Part shown: positions 29,445 through 39,053 of the stretch, piece by piece
How the letters are laid out: every line of letters starts with the position of its first letter
How positions within the stretch are numbered: the stretch's first letter is position 1
Source: Magnetococcus sp. PR-3
GTDB taxonomy: Bacteria; Pseudomonadota; Magnetococcia; Magnetococcales; Magnetococcaceae
DNA: 64,000 nt
Direction of reading: 5' to 3'
Assembly: GCF_036689865.1 (NCBI RefSeq)
Contig: NZ_JBAHUQ010000014.1
Span: 1 to 64,000, forward strand
Notes under the pieces: model-generated
The model's input: only the letters and a program-made list of their open reading frames with translations
What the model was told of the DNA's origin: nothing
Databases searched by the model: none
Translations under genes and position numbers: made by a program

Positions 29445-30346
29445 ATATTTATCGCATCAAACAGGTGATTCCTAAACCTTTATACCCGTTGATTTCACCA
29501 CTCTATGGGTGGATCAAACAGGCTCAGCAACGCTTGATTCTACTTCGTGAAGGCCCGGATATTCAGCCGGAAGTTTTTCGCGGTATGCTGCAGGAGCTGG
29601 GCATTCAAAAAGGGTCTATCGTTCTAGTGCATAGTGCGATGGATGGCATTTTGGAGCGGGTTCCCGGGATGAATCCGGTTAAGTTAATTGAGCTGCTAAC
29701 AGATATGGTCGGTGAAGAGGGCACATTGTTAATGCCGACCTTTCCTTTTCGTGGGCGGCAACGGGATTATATTGAACAACAGCCTGTTTTTGATCGCCAA
29801 AAAACCCCTTCACGTGTGGGGCTTATGACGGAAATTTTTCGTCGTATGCCGGGTGTGACGCGCTCTTTACACCCCACCCACCCCTTGGCTGGGCGAGGGG
29901 CCATGGCCGCATCGTTACTAAATGAGCACCACATGGGGCGCACTTTTGGGGATGCGACTTCGCCCTTTTACAAGCTGGTTGAACACAAAGCACTGATTGT
30001 AGGGTTGGGCATTGACCTGGATTTTACCATCCAGTATGTACCAGAAGAGCGTCATCCTCGTTTTCGGGATAAGGTCTTTGCTGCAGATCCGGTGATGTTG
30101 ACCATGAAAGATCAAGGGCAGGAAATTCCTTATGCCATTCATCCCACCATTGCTTACCGTGACTATGACCATTTGTGGGAAATTTTAGAGCAATTTAAGG
30201 CAGAAGGCATTGTGACGACACTCAGCCGAAAAGGTCTAACGTGTACCTCCGTTCGGGCTGATCGTTATCTGGAACGCTATAATCGGCTGATGGATCAAGG
30301 GACCACACTCTTTACCACAACCCCCCCCAGCAAACAGGAATCATAA
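29441..30346 (+). CDS. AAC(3)-fold N-acyltransferase
   Basis: This 301-residue protein of the aminoglycoside N3-acetyltransferase superfamily carries the typical VLVHSAM segment (62-68), the GTLLMPTF stretch and R-S-x-H-P-T-H-P. Members use acyl-CoA or carrier-bound acyl groups to acylate amines on sugars. In this setting, between an adenylation enzyme and a glycosyltransferase, it more likely decorates an amino sugar of a surface glycan than modifies an antibiotic. Translation is coupled to the upstream gene by ATGA. The N-terminal ~40 residues precede the conserved domain and could interact with the membrane or partners. Confidence 0.85.
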   Translation: MNIYRIKQVIPKPLYPLISPLYGWIKQAQQRLILLREGPDIQPEVFRGMLQELGIQKGSIVLVHSAMDGILERVPGMNPVKLIELLTDMVGEEGTLLMPTFPFRGRQRDYIEQQPVFDRQKTPSRVGLMTEIFRRMPGVTRSLHPTHPLAGRGAMAASLLNEHHMGRTFGDATSPFYKLVEHKALIVGLGIDLDFTIQYVPEERHPRFRDKVFAADPVMLTMKDQGQEIPYAIHPTIAYRDYDHLWEILEQFKAEGIVTTLSRKGLTCTSVRADRYLERYNRLMDQGTTLFTTTPPSKQES

Positions 30347-30349
30347 ACC

Positions 30350-31552
30350 ATGGGGGAGCCCACATCTGAGCCACCACTGAAAGTTCTTGAAGTCTATTCT
30401 CAAGTCTATACCCATATTAAAGGGGGGTTGCAGACCATGCTGCACACCCTGGTGGATGAGCTTGGCCAAAAGCATCGCATCACTTTTTTCGAGGCGGCCC
30501 ATTGGCAGCATACAACGTTGGAACAGCGGGTTGAAAAAGGCTATACCCACTACCGAAAACGGTTACGCTCCCCATTGGACCGTAATAACCCTGTCATGGG
30601 GTTTATAGGGTGGCTAAGGGAGTTCCCCAAAAGTCTTTGGCAGCTACGACAGTTATGTCGTCAAGAGCAGATTGAGATTATTCATCTACATACGCTACAA
30701 GAGCACCATGCCTATTTTCGCATGTTATCCATCCTTGGTGGGCCACCCTATGTCATTACACTGCACGGTTCAGATGTGGCCAAGTTTGATCGGCAAAAGG
30801 GGCTGGTCCGCTGGTTATTGCAGTGGAGTTTAAAGGGGGCATCGGCTGTGGTCTCTGTTTCCCAAACACTGCATAACGATGCCCAACAAGTGTTTGCTGC
30901 TGATCTACCTTTAACGTGGATCGCCAATGGTATTGATACAACGCCACCAAACAGAGCCCCCATAACACCACCTTTTAGCGATACCTCCCAGCCATATTGT
31001 ATTCTTGCAGGCCATTTGGACCCCAATAAAGGGCAAGATCTGGCCATTCAAGCATGGTTAAGGCTGCGGCAACGGCAACCTGACTTGCACCTGCTACTGA
31101 TTGGTAGCTTGGAGCCCCAGCCCCAGTATGAAAAAGAGGTGCGGGCTCTGCTTGAAAAGGAGTTGTCGCCGGGTCGTATTCATCTGCTCGGTGGGCTCTG
31201 CCGTGATGAAACTTTGGCATTAGCGGCTTCTCCCAACTGTGTTGGTTGGTTAATGCCTTCGTTACGAGAGGGGTTGCCGTACGCACTTCTCGAGTGTGGC
31301 GTACTTGGCAAACCTTTGTTATGCAGCGGAGTTGAACCCTTTACGGACCTGGTTCAAGAGGGCACAGAAGCGGTTATGTTACCCCCTAGGGATGCCCAGG
31401 CTTGGGCTGAAGCGGTGTGTGAGTTACTGGAAAAACCAGGAGAGGCCCAGGCCCGTGCACAGGCGCTAAATCGGCGTGTCATCAAATCGTATAGTGCGAC
31501 AGGTATGGCCAATGCCTATGCAGATTTGTTCAATAAACTGCTTAATCGCTGA
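30350..31552 (+). CDS. Glycosyltransferase family 4 protein
   Basis: This 400-residue retaining GT-B glycosyltransferase has an N-terminal glycine-rich acceptor loop (H-I-K-G-G-L), H-G-S-D near 139-142, and a C-terminal nucleotide-sugar site with S-L-R-E-G-L-P-Y-A-L-L-E-C (the E-x7-E motif). It is cytoplasmic or peripheral at the inner membrane. It starts three bases after the acyltransferase gene. The donor and acceptor are unknown. Its end overlaps the oppositely oriented carrier-protein gene by 11 bases. Confidence 0.92.
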   Translation: MGEPTSEPPLKVLEVYSQVYTHIKGGLQTMLHTLVDELGQKHRITFFEAAHWQHTTLEQRVEKGYTHYRKRLRSPLDRNNPVMGFIGWLREFPKSLWQLRQLCRQEQIEIIHLHTLQEHHAYFRMLSILGGPPYVITLHGSDVAKFDRQKGLVRWLLQWSLKGASAVVSVSQTLHNDAQQVFAADLPLTWIANGIDTTPPNRAPITPPFSDTSQPYCILAGHLDPNKGQDLAIQAWLRLRQRQPDLHLLLIGSLEPQPQYEKEVRALLEKELSPGRIHLLGGLCRDETLALAASPNCVGWLMPSLREGLPYALLECGVLGKPLLCSGVEPFTDLVQEGTEAVMLPPRDAQAWAEAVCELLEKPGEAQARAQALNRRVIKSYSATGMANAYADLFNKLLNR

Positions 31553-31778
31553 GTTTACCGGCCTGTTTTAAAAAGTCGGTAATCCGTTCCACACTATTGA
31601 TCTCACCAATTTGATCAAACTCAAACGAGACATCATAGTGACTCTCAATGGCTGTAATCAGTGTTAACTGTCCATAAGAGTCCCACCCATGGGTTTTCCC
31701 CATGGCACTTTGGTCGGTCACTTCCTGTAAGTTCAGGGTCTGTTGAATAAAGCTGCGTAGTGCGTCTTGAGATGTCAT
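31542..31778 (-). CDS. Acyl/aminoacyl carrier protein
   Basis: This 78-residue acidic helical protein has the phosphopantetheine site G-W-D-S-Y with Ser34. Its size equals that of DltC and ordinary ACPs. It is the likely partner of the DltA-like enzyme, though it is encoded convergently and overlaps the glycosyltransferase gene by 11 bases. That layout separates its expression from the rest of the cluster. FabF and other fatty-acid genes are absent here, so a housekeeping AcpP role is unlikely. Confidence 0.85.
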   Translation of the reverse strand: MTSQDALRSFIQQTLNLQEVTDQSAMGKTHGWDSYGQLTLITAIESHYDVSFEFDQIGEINSVERITDFLKQAGKLSD

Positions 31779-32094
31779 GCCGGTTCACTTATGACGGTGC
31801 GTTAATTATTGATCCAGTGTAGCCAATGATCCCACCTGTTAACAAGTGGTGTTTGTGCCGAAAAATCGGAGTGTTGTGTCCATACAAAATAGGCCATACC
31901 CCGACCATCGGTTGTTCATAAGCACAGCGGACTGAGATACCATTATTTGGCCCCTAATAATCCCAGAAGAACAGCAAATGAATTGGTGTGGATCGAGGGG
32001 GTCCTGTTGATGACAAGCCATGTGTATGTTCTATCGTTTCTGCATCCGAACACATGAGTTTAAGGTAATGCCGCGTTGCTGTGTACGCTTGATC
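31779..32094. other. Intergenic region, ~315 bases, no gene seen
   Basis: It lies upstream of the carrier-protein gene and presumably holds its promoter. Short frames here lack ribosome-binding sites. Confidence 0.4.
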
Positions 32095-32135
32095 AAAAAG
32101 GGCCCGGTAATATAAGTATTACCGGGCCCTTTTTG
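32095..32135. terminator. Strong bidirectional intrinsic terminator
   Basis: AAAAAGGGCCCGGTAAT pairs with ATTACCGGGCCCTTTTT around an 8-base loop. It lies about 20 bases after the stop of the minus-strand gene at 32155. Confidence 0.93.
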
Positions 32136-32154
32136 ACGCTGTATTCAGAAACTG

Positions 32155-32664
32155 TTAGTCATAGACTTTGGTCATAAAGTCTAACAATATGGTCTGAATA
32201 AGTTCTTGATCTACTTTGGAAAGCTTGTAGCTTTTCGGCTCTGCCGCTTCCTCATCAACCCAGCTATGTACCCACAATTTGCCGTCAGCAATGGCCTCTT
32301 CAAACATCAACCGATCTGCTTTTTCCAAGGCCTTTTCGCGGATAACCTCTCGCTGAAACCGGGGGTAGGTGTTCAACTGCACACGAGCAGCCTGCACGGT
32401 AATTTGGCTGCTGTAGGTTTGCCGGGTATCGGCATGAAAAGTCGGGTGGTGATAAGCAGAGCAGGGATAACCCCGGTTCTCCACCGCATCGGCCATGACA
32501 TAGCACAGATGGCTGATCTCTTCTGTCAGTGTTTTCCAGGTCTCAATGCGTTGCTGCAGCTTATCCATGTCCGTGTAGCGAACACCATCATTTTTATGCC
32601 GCTCTTCAAAGACCTTTAACAGATCACTCACGCGAGATTTAAACTTTTTTTCCACATTTTTCAT
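32155..32664 (-). CDS. Hypothetical protein, 169 aa
   Basis: I do not recognise this protein. It is soluble, highly charged and mostly helical, with a Lys-rich N-terminus and two Cys residues in the centre; it has no signal peptide or membrane segment. The start at 32664 (MKNVEKKF) is chosen because GAAGGGAAG lies upstream; an upstream in-frame start at 32724 is less likely. The gene is monocistronic with a strong terminator. Confidence 0.65.
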   Translation of the reverse strand: MKNVEKKFKSRVSDLLKVFEERHKNDGVRYTDMDKLQQRIETWKTLTEEISHLCYVMADAVENRGYPCSAYHHPTFHADTRQTYSSQITVQAARVQLNTYPRFQREVIREKALEKADRLMFEEAIADGKLWVHSWVDEEAAEPKSYKLSKVDQELIQTILLDFMTKVYD

Positions 32665-32868
32665 GGCAGGCTTCCCTTCATAGACCCCTCTTTTGCCGAG
32701 ACATCCTCCCCCAGATTCGGTCAAAATAGGGTCTTTAATGGTATTAACACTATCATTGTATGCAAATATTATGACGTTCTTATGATTGAATGGTTTAGAA
32801 ATCGACAGTGTGGCAAAAACATTGAGTTCATACAGGGTTGACGGACATGACGTAAGCGACTCAATGAT

Positions 32869-32904
32869 AAAAAAGAGGCCTTAACACGGTTAAGGCCTCT
32901 TTTG
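32869..32904. terminator. Bidirectional intrinsic terminator after ftsK
   Basis: AAAAGAGGCCTTAAC pairs with TTAAGGCCTCTTTT around a short loop, about 20 bases past the ftsK stop. It ends the long ccmI-tat-rnj-ftsK transcript. Confidence 0.93.
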
Positions 32905-32924
32905 TAAGCAAATAAGGTCGTTAT

Positions 32925-35900
32925 TTACATCATGCTGGGCTGTTCAGGGGCCAATACTTCCCGTTTCCCTTGATGGTTCGCTTGGGAAATTAAGCCATCC
33001 TCTTCCATCTGCTCGACAATGCGTGCGGCACGGTTATAGCCAATTTTAAAATGGCGCTGGATCATACTGGTACTGACACGACGCTGTCGGATAATCAACT
33101 GTGCAGCCTGATCATAGAACTCGTCATAGTCTGTGCCACCACCCGCACCCGGTACTGCCATAGCTGAGCCGTCATCACCTGCAGCATCGCCCTCTTCATC
33201 CTCACGAGGGATCAACACATTATCGTTATAATCTGGCCCGCCAAACTGTTTCCAGTGATTCACCAGAGAGTGGACTTCGCCATCGGTGACAAAGGGGGCA
33301 TGAATACGTTGTAGATGCGAGGTGCCTGGTGGTAGATAGAGTCCATCACCCATACCCAGCAGCCGATCAGCACCCATGGCATCCAAAATGGTGCGTGAGT
33401 CGGTGCGGGATGAAACCTGGAACGCCAAACGTGTGGGGAAGTTTGCTTTAATTAACCCGGTAATCACATCTACCGATGGACGCTGTGTTGCCAAGATAAG
33501 GTGTAGACCAGCAGCCCGTGCCATCTGTGCCAAGCGGGCAATGGCCGGTTCAACCTCTTTGCCAACTTGGATCATAAGGTCAGCCAACTCATCAATAACG
33601 ATAACAATGAGTGGTTTTTTCTCGAGTGGAATCGGTTCATCACGTTCAACCGGTGCGCCGGTTTCTGGGTCAAAACCTACTTTGACCCGCCGTGTGGGCT
33701 GTTCTCCACTGGCGATCATCTGCTCCATTTTTTCATTGAAACCCGCAAGGTTTCGAACCCCAATCTCAGACATCAAGCGGTAACGCTCTTCCATCTCATG
33801 CACCGCCCATTTGAGCAGCGTTGCCGATTTATTAACATCGGTAACCACCGGTGCTAAGAGGTGGGGAATACCTTCATAAATGGAGAGTTCCAACATCTTG
33901 GGGTCGACCATAAGAAAGCGCACTTCATCGGGCCGAGCATGGAACAAAATGGAGCAGATCATGGCATTTACAGCCACAGATTTACCCGACCCTGTGGTAC
34001 CAGCCACGAGTAGGTGGGGCATTTTAGCCAAATTGGCCACCACCGGCGAACCTTCGATATCCGACCCTAAAGCAACGGCCAAAGGGGCTTTGTTCTCTTT
34101 AAACTGTTTCGATTGTAGCACCTCACGAAGATAGACCGTTTCACGGCTTTCGTTGGGTACTTCAATACCAATGACGCTTTTACCCGGAATATTCCCCACA
34201 ACCCGGACAGAAAGTGCAGAGATTGAGCGGGCTAAATCATCTGAAATCCCGACCACTTTTGAGGATTTTAAACCTGGTGCTGGATCCAGATCATAGGTGG
34301 TAACCACTGGACCTGGATGATAATCAATGATCTGCCCTTTGACCTTAAAGTGACCTAAAACCGCTTCCAACTGTCTGGCTTTAGCATTGAGCGCCGATTC
34401 ATCCACAACATGAGCGGTTGGATCTGGCAGTTGTAACATCGAAAGATCGGGTAAAGTATATTTCTCTTCGGATGTTAGGGCCACTTTTTGTGGGGCTGGT
34501 GGGGTAACCAGTGGTGCTGGTTCAGGTTCTTCAACCGCAGGGATCGTGGTGACATCCTGCGAGACCTCATCAACGATCGGAGCGTCAGTTACCGCCTCTA
34601 AGTCGGCTGTAAAAGCTTCCGTGTCCGTAGGTGTGCTCGGTGTGGGGTCTGTCTCGACAGTGGCCTGTATAGGCGTTGGCAACTCGGGTTCAGGTTCCGA
34701 GAGCGCTTCTTCCTGACCGTTCTGTGCGGGAGGCTCCTCTACCGCTTCAACCACATCCTCTGTTGCCACTTCTGTTGCTAAGGGCTCTGGCTGTTCCTCG
34801 GATTCGGAAATAACAGAGGTGACATCATGATCTTGAGCGGGTTCCACTAAAGGCGTGGTCTCGACATCCTCACCAGCTTCATCATTTGGTGGTGTAATCT
34901 CCAGCGTTTCCTGCGCCACTTCAGGCTGTAAAGTGGCGGGGAGGGGAGATGTCTCAGGTTCTGTTGCAGGTGTTCTGAAAATCGATGTATCTGCAGGCGT
35001 TAAGGGGGCCTGACCAGCTGTACTGTGTGCAGATCCACTTGGCGAAACCGTATCTGTTGGTGAGGCCGCTTCTCCAACAACCGCACTGTTTGTGGCGGCC
35101 ATTGCAGTTAATGCCGCTGCCGCCGGTGTCGGGGCTGATGGGGTTTGTTCAGGTTGAATAGAGCCATGACCAGGAGGAATATCCATCATCTCTGCCCGCT
35201 GAGTTTCAGCAGGTAGCAGATCTGGTGTGATGGCTAGATCCTCAGCGTTGTCAGCAGAATCGGCTGGGGTGATACTTCCGTGTGTTGCAAGAGGCGGTAG
35301 TTCACTGGATGGCGTATCCTTGCTGGCCCGCAGTGCCTGCATAATCCGGTCTTCTTTGGCCTGGAGTGAGCCGGTATCCTCAACTTCAGTCGTCTCAGCT
35401 TCTTGCGCCTGAACTTCTACCGAATGATCCACTTCCTGTTCATTGTCGGTTTCATTCTGAAAAGCAGGATGCAGTTTTTCAGCAACCTGACGGGCCGCTT
35501 CAATAATGTTAGGTACAGCCTGCTGGTCTCCGCTGGCAGTATCCTCGACAACAATTTCCCCTTCAGGCCCTTCATGCATATCCCCAGTTGCTTCAGCCAG
35601 TGCAACGGCTTCTGCAATGGTTAGTTCGGCCTCTTCTAAAGGGTTACCTTGATCGTCTGGATCAACCAACAGGTTAGCTGGTGTCGCCGGTAGCATCGGT
35701 TCTGCAGCCGCTTGTTCAAGCGTGGCTTTATCCTGTTCACCTAAAGCGGGCAGTAGGTCAGATTCTTCTTCTTGTAATAACCCTTTTTCTGCAACAGCTT
35801 GGGCCAGTGAGCTTAATGTAGGGTCTTCTTCTTCTGCCCCGTTTGGCTCGGTACTCGCTTCGCTCGCCCCATCCATGATTTCTGCTTCACCGCTGGCGGG

Positions 35901-37370
35901 CTCATGGCCATCTGGCAGACCTTTTTCGGCCATCTGTTGCACGATGCTCTCAGCCAGTGGGTCAAGCTCTTCCTCAGGCTCTAGAGGGGCCTCATCCATA
36001 TGATCCACAGAGGGTACGGACTCAGCTGTTAGGGGAGCTGTTTCCTCATCCTGTGTTGTGGTTTCACGCGCCGGAGCCCAGTCCAGTTGAACGGTAGGTT
36101 TCGGCGCTTGATCTTCTTCTTGTTGCGCTGAGGAGCTCGGGTTTTGCAGGCGACTTTCAGTTTGGCCAACAACATTGGCCAAACTGGCTAACAGGGGATG
36201 TTCGGACTGTTTGTCATTGGATGGCTTTTCAACCCCCTGCAGGGTGGCATCCGCCAAAGCTTGAGAGAGATTTTGGTTGGTTTGCTCAGGGTCCGTATCT
36301 TCATCAAATGAAGGCTCTTGCATCTGACCTGTAGGGTCAAATTCATCAAAGCTGGGCTCTAAGCGCCAATCCTCTTCTTGCTGCTCTTCTGTGGCGGGCG
36401 CTTGGTCATCCATGGCGGCCATGGCGGCATCTTCATTACGCCCTGGTTTGCGCAGGGCGCGTGCCATGACCGGTCCACTATGACGGCTCTGGCTCTCTTC
36501 CTGAGCCTGCTTCTTCATAGCATCCAGCTGCCGGTTACGTCTGAGCTTGCCAAGGTTCAGTACAAAACGACCACCCTGTGCCAACAAGGAGCCGATCTGG
36601 TTAAAACCTTCTGCAACACGGGCGGCACCCTCATAAAGGGCGGTCGCTACTTTGGAGGGCTCTTCAGCCACCTGTCCGTCATGAACAGGATTGCTTCCTA
36701 ATTCGGCAACCTGGCCCAACAGCTGCTCTTTGGCTTGGGATTTCTCCTCTTCCAAAGTCAGCTTCTCTTCACGTTGATCACGGAGCTGGTCCAGCTTCGC
36801 CAAGGTTTCAACCACCGAAATTTTAGTGGTGAGCAAAAAGCTGATGGCAAAAAGAGGCAGAAGTACAATTAGAGAACCCCATGCACCAAAGTTAAAGTGC
36901 ATGACCCGACCCAACACAATCCCCAACCAACCACCGGGGCCAGCAGGCAAACCCTGATCCAGAGGAGGAGGGGGCAGGAGTAAGGTCAAGAGGGTACAAA
37001 GAGAGGCCAGGAATATGGGTAGAGCAACCATTCGATACCATGCGGTATCCAATGGAGGGCTACGGAACATGCGTATTCCCACGTAGCCGACTAAAAGCGG
37101 TAGAAGTACCGCAGACCAGCCCATGGTTTGGAACAAGACATCAGCCAAATACGCACCGGTCTGCCCAGCCAGATTTTCCGCAGGGAGCGGACTGGTATGG
37201 TTAAAAGAGGGATCGGCCCTATGATAAGAGGCCAAACTCAACGTCAAAAAAGCGGTTACACAGGCCAGAACAATACCAGTACCTTCCCGATATTGGGTCT
37301 GTCGTTTCTCGTCCTTGACGGCGTCAGTTCCTTTGACGCGATTACGCTGCTTGCCACGCGTAGATGCCAC
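32925..37370 (-). CDS. ftsK: DNA translocase FtsK
   Basis: At 1481 residues this is longer than E. coli FtsK (about 1330). Four membrane helices within residues ~30-185 anchor it at the septum. A very long acidic linker (~200-990), rich in Glu, Pro, Ala, Thr and Gln, follows. The motor domain has a Walker A near 1122-1129 (GTTGSGKS), a Walker B (IVIVIDELADL) and the L-A-T-Q-R-P-S-V motif. The C-terminal winged-helix gamma domain (~1405-1475) would recognise polar KOPS-type DNA and activate XerCD. The start is GTG, with GGAG nine bases upstream inside the end of rnj. The linker is confined to low-complexity acidic sequence, and the domains at both ends are intact. Confidence 0.96.
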   Translation of the reverse strand: MASTRGKQRNRVKGTDAVKDEKRQTQYREGTGIVLACVTAFLTLSLASYHRADPSFNHTSPLPAENLAGQTGAYLADVLFQTMGWSAVLLPLLVGYVGIRMFRSPPLDTAWYRMVALPIFLASLCTLLTLLLPPPPLDQGLPAGPGGWLGIVLGRVMHFNFGAWGSLIVLLPLFAISFLLTTKISVVETLAKLDQLRDQREEKLTLEEEKSQAKEQLLGQVAELGSNPVHDGQVAEEPSKVATALYEGAARVAEGFNQIGSLLAQGGRFVLNLGKLRRNRQLDAMKKQAQEESQSRHSGPVMARALRKPGRNEDAAMAAMDDQAPATEEQQEEDWRLEPSFDEFDPTGQMQEPSFDEDTDPEQTNQNLSQALADATLQGVEKPSNDKQSEHPLLASLANVVGQTESRLQNPSSSAQQEEDQAPKPTVQLDWAPARETTTQDEETAPLTAESVPSVDHMDEAPLEPEEELDPLAESIVQQMAEKGLPDGHEPASGEAEIMDGASEASTEPNGAEEEDPTLSSLAQAVAEKGLLQEEESDLLPALGEQDKATLEQAAAEPMLPATPANLLVDPDDQGNPLEEAELTIAEAVALAEATGDMHEGPEGEIVVEDTASGDQQAVPNIIEAARQVAEKLHPAFQNETDNEQEVDHSVEVQAQEAETTEVEDTGSLQAKEDRIMQALRASKDTPSSELPPLATHGSITPADSADNAEDLAITPDLLPAETQRAEMMDIPPGHGSIQPEQTPSAPTPAAAALTAMAATNSAVVGEAASPTDTVSPSGSAHSTAGQAPLTPADTSIFRTPATEPETSPLPATLQPEVAQETLEITPPNDEAGEDVETTPLVEPAQDHDVTSVISESEEQPEPLATEVATEDVVEAVEEPPAQNGQEEALSEPEPELPTPIQATVETDPTPSTPTDTEAFTADLEAVTDAPIVDEVSQDVTTIPAVEEPEPAPLVTPPAPQKVALTSEEKYTLPDLSMLQLPDPTAHVVDESALNAKARQLEAVLGHFKVKGQIIDYHPGPVVTTYDLDPAPGLKSSKVVGISDDLARSISALSVRVVGNIPGKSVIGIEVPNESRETVYLREVLQSKQFKENKAPLAVALGSDIEGSPVVANLAKMPHLLVAGTTGSGKSVAVNAMICSILFHARPDEVRFLMVDPKMLELSIYEGIPHLLAPVVTDVNKSATLLKWAVHEMEERYRLMSEIGVRNLAGFNEKMEQMIASGEQPTRRVKVGFDPETGAPVERDEPIPLEKKPLIVIVIDELADLMIQVGKEVEPAIARLAQMARAAGLHLILATQRPSVDVITGLIKANFPTRLAFQVSSRTDSRTILDAMGADRLLGMGDGLYLPPGTSHLQRIHAPFVTDGEVHSLVNHWKQFGGPDYNDNVLIPREDEEGDAAGDDGSAMAVPGAGGGTDYDEFYDQAAQLIIRQRRVSTSMIQRHFKIGYNRAARIVEQMEEDGLISQANHQGKREVLAPEQPSMM

Positions 37371-37373
37371 TTC

Positions 37374-39053
37374 CTACATCTCCATCACCATGGGGAGAAC
37401 CACCGGTCGGCGTCCTAGCCGTTTTTTGAAAAAGCGCCGCAGTGCACGAACGGCCAGATCGTTGGCGCCAACTTGCTCATCCTCACTAAAATCCATGCCT
37501 TTGGGTCCAATAGCAAGGGCCTGCGCAACAGATTCGCGCATTTCTTCCAACATCTCGGGGTTTTCATCCTCATGAATCACGCCTCGGGTGAGGATTTCTG
37601 GCCCTTCCAGTAGCTTGCCACTATCTTTTTCAACCACCAGAACCACAATGACCATACCATCCTGGGAAAGGTGGCGACGGTCACGCATGACGATGTCACA
37701 AATATCCCCAACCCCTTTGCCATCCACAAACACCCGGCCATGGTCAATGGAATCGATAATCCCCACGTTCTGTTGGGTTAACTCCACCAGATCCCCATTT
37801 TCCATCACCAGTGATTTTTCCGGGTCCACCCCCATCTCTAGTGCAAGATTGCGGTGTAGGTGTAGGTGGCGTGGCTCCCCATGCATGGGAATAAAAAATT
37901 CAGGTTTGGTCAGTGCCAGCATGGTCTTAAGATCATCAGCTGGTGCGTGTCCTGATACGTGAATGGCTGGGTTATCTTTTTCATGCACCACCTCAACCCC
38001 ATTTTCATAGAGCTTGTTGATCAAGCCCCAGATCGCCCGTTCATTACCAGGAATGAATTTGGAGGAGAGGATAACCATATCCTCTTCTCCCAACACAATA
38101 TCCCGATGTTCTTGGTGGGCAATACGCATTAATGAGGAGTTGGGTTCTCCTTGGCTACCTGTGCTGATGACGCAAATATGCTGGCGCTGGTAGTTTTTAA
38201 TGTTTTTCACCGTAACCATGTTTTCGCCATCTAGACGGATGAAGCCCAGTTCACGGGCAACACCGACATTGGCTTCCATGGAGCGTCCATTGAGGACCAC
38301 TTTACGGCCATGGGCGATGGCAGAGTCGATAATTTGTTGAATACGATGAATGTTTGAGCTGAAGGTTGCACAAACTACCAATCCCTGAGCACGAGCCATC
38401 TGCTCATCCAGGGCAGGGCGTACGCTGCTCTCTGAACGTGAAGTACCGCTACGGGCCACATTGGTTGAGTCTGACAACAGGGCAAGAACCCCTTCTTCCC
38501 CCAGTTTGGCTAAAGAGAAGAGGTCACTGGTATGACCATCCACAGGGGTATGATCAAACTTAAAATCCCCACTGTGTAAAATGGTACCGATGGGGGTACG
38601 AATGGCCACCGCAGAGGCGTCAACAATAGAGTGGGTTACATGGATGTAGGTCAGGTTATAGGGCCCAACCTGAAAAGCCTCTCTATGCCGAACTTCACGG
38701 ATGCTGCTGGTCGAAAGGTCATGCTCTTTAAACTTCATCTTAACCAAGCCGATGGTAAAGGCGGTGGCAAAGATAGGCGCTTGTAGCTTCGGCCAAACAT
38801 AGGGTAGGGCACCAATATGGTCTTCATGACCATGGGTCAGAATAATCCCAACCACATCATCCTTACGTTCTTCCAGCCAAGCAATATCTGGAATAATGAC
38901 ATCGACCCCAGGGGTGTCTGGAGAGGGAAATGTCAGACCCGTATCAAAGACTAAAATCTTCCCTTGGCATTCATAAACCATAAGGTTCATGCCAATTTCA
39001 CCCAAGCCACCCAAAGGCAGAATACGAACAGAATGCTCTGAGCTATCGGTCAT
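37374..39053 (-). CDS. rnj: Ribonuclease J
   Basis: This 559-residue metallo-beta-lactamase/beta-CASP nuclease has 5'-3' exo- and endonuclease activity in RNA decay and rRNA maturation. The zinc motif T-H-G-H-E-D-H-I-G lies at 73-81 with His74, His76, Asp78 and His79. The beta-CASP segment and the H-x-S-G-H-A motif follow. The start overlaps the tatC stop (ATGA), and the stop is one base from the ftsK start, so translation is tightly coupled. RNase J is common in alphaproteobacteria but absent from most gammaproteobacteria. Confidence 0.95.
   Translation of the reverse strand: MTDSSEHSVRILPLGGLGEIGMNLMVYECQGKILVFDTGLTFPSPDTPGVDVIIPDIAWLEERKDDVVGIILTHGHEDHIGALPYVWPKLQAPIFATAFTIGLVKMKFKEHDLSTSSIREVRHREAFQVGPYNLTYIHVTHSIVDASAVAIRTPIGTILHSGDFKFDHTPVDGHTSDLFSLAKLGEEGVLALLSDSTNVARSGTSRSESSVRPALDEQMARAQGLVVCATFSSNIHRIQQIIDSAIAHGRKVVLNGRSMEANVGVARELGFIRLDGENMVTVKNIKNYQRQHICVISTGSQGEPNSSLMRIAHQEHRDIVLGEEDMVILSSKFIPGNERAIWGLINKLYENGVEVVHEKDNPAIHVSGHAPADDLKTMLALTKPEFFIPMHGEPRHLHLHRNLALEMGVDPEKSLVMENGDLVELTQQNVGIIDSIDHGRVFVDGKGVGDICDIVMRDRRHLSQDGMVIVVLVVEKDSGKLLEGPEILTRGVIHEDENPEMLEEMRESVAQALAIGPKGMDFSEDEQVGANDLAVRALRRFFKKRLGRRPVVLPMVMEM

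Noticed and set aside
29441-30346. Antibiotic-resistance reading of the AAC(3)-like gene
   Set aside because: The operon context (adenylation enzyme, carrier, glycosyltransferase) favours a native glycan substrate, and no mobile element or resistance gene is nearby.
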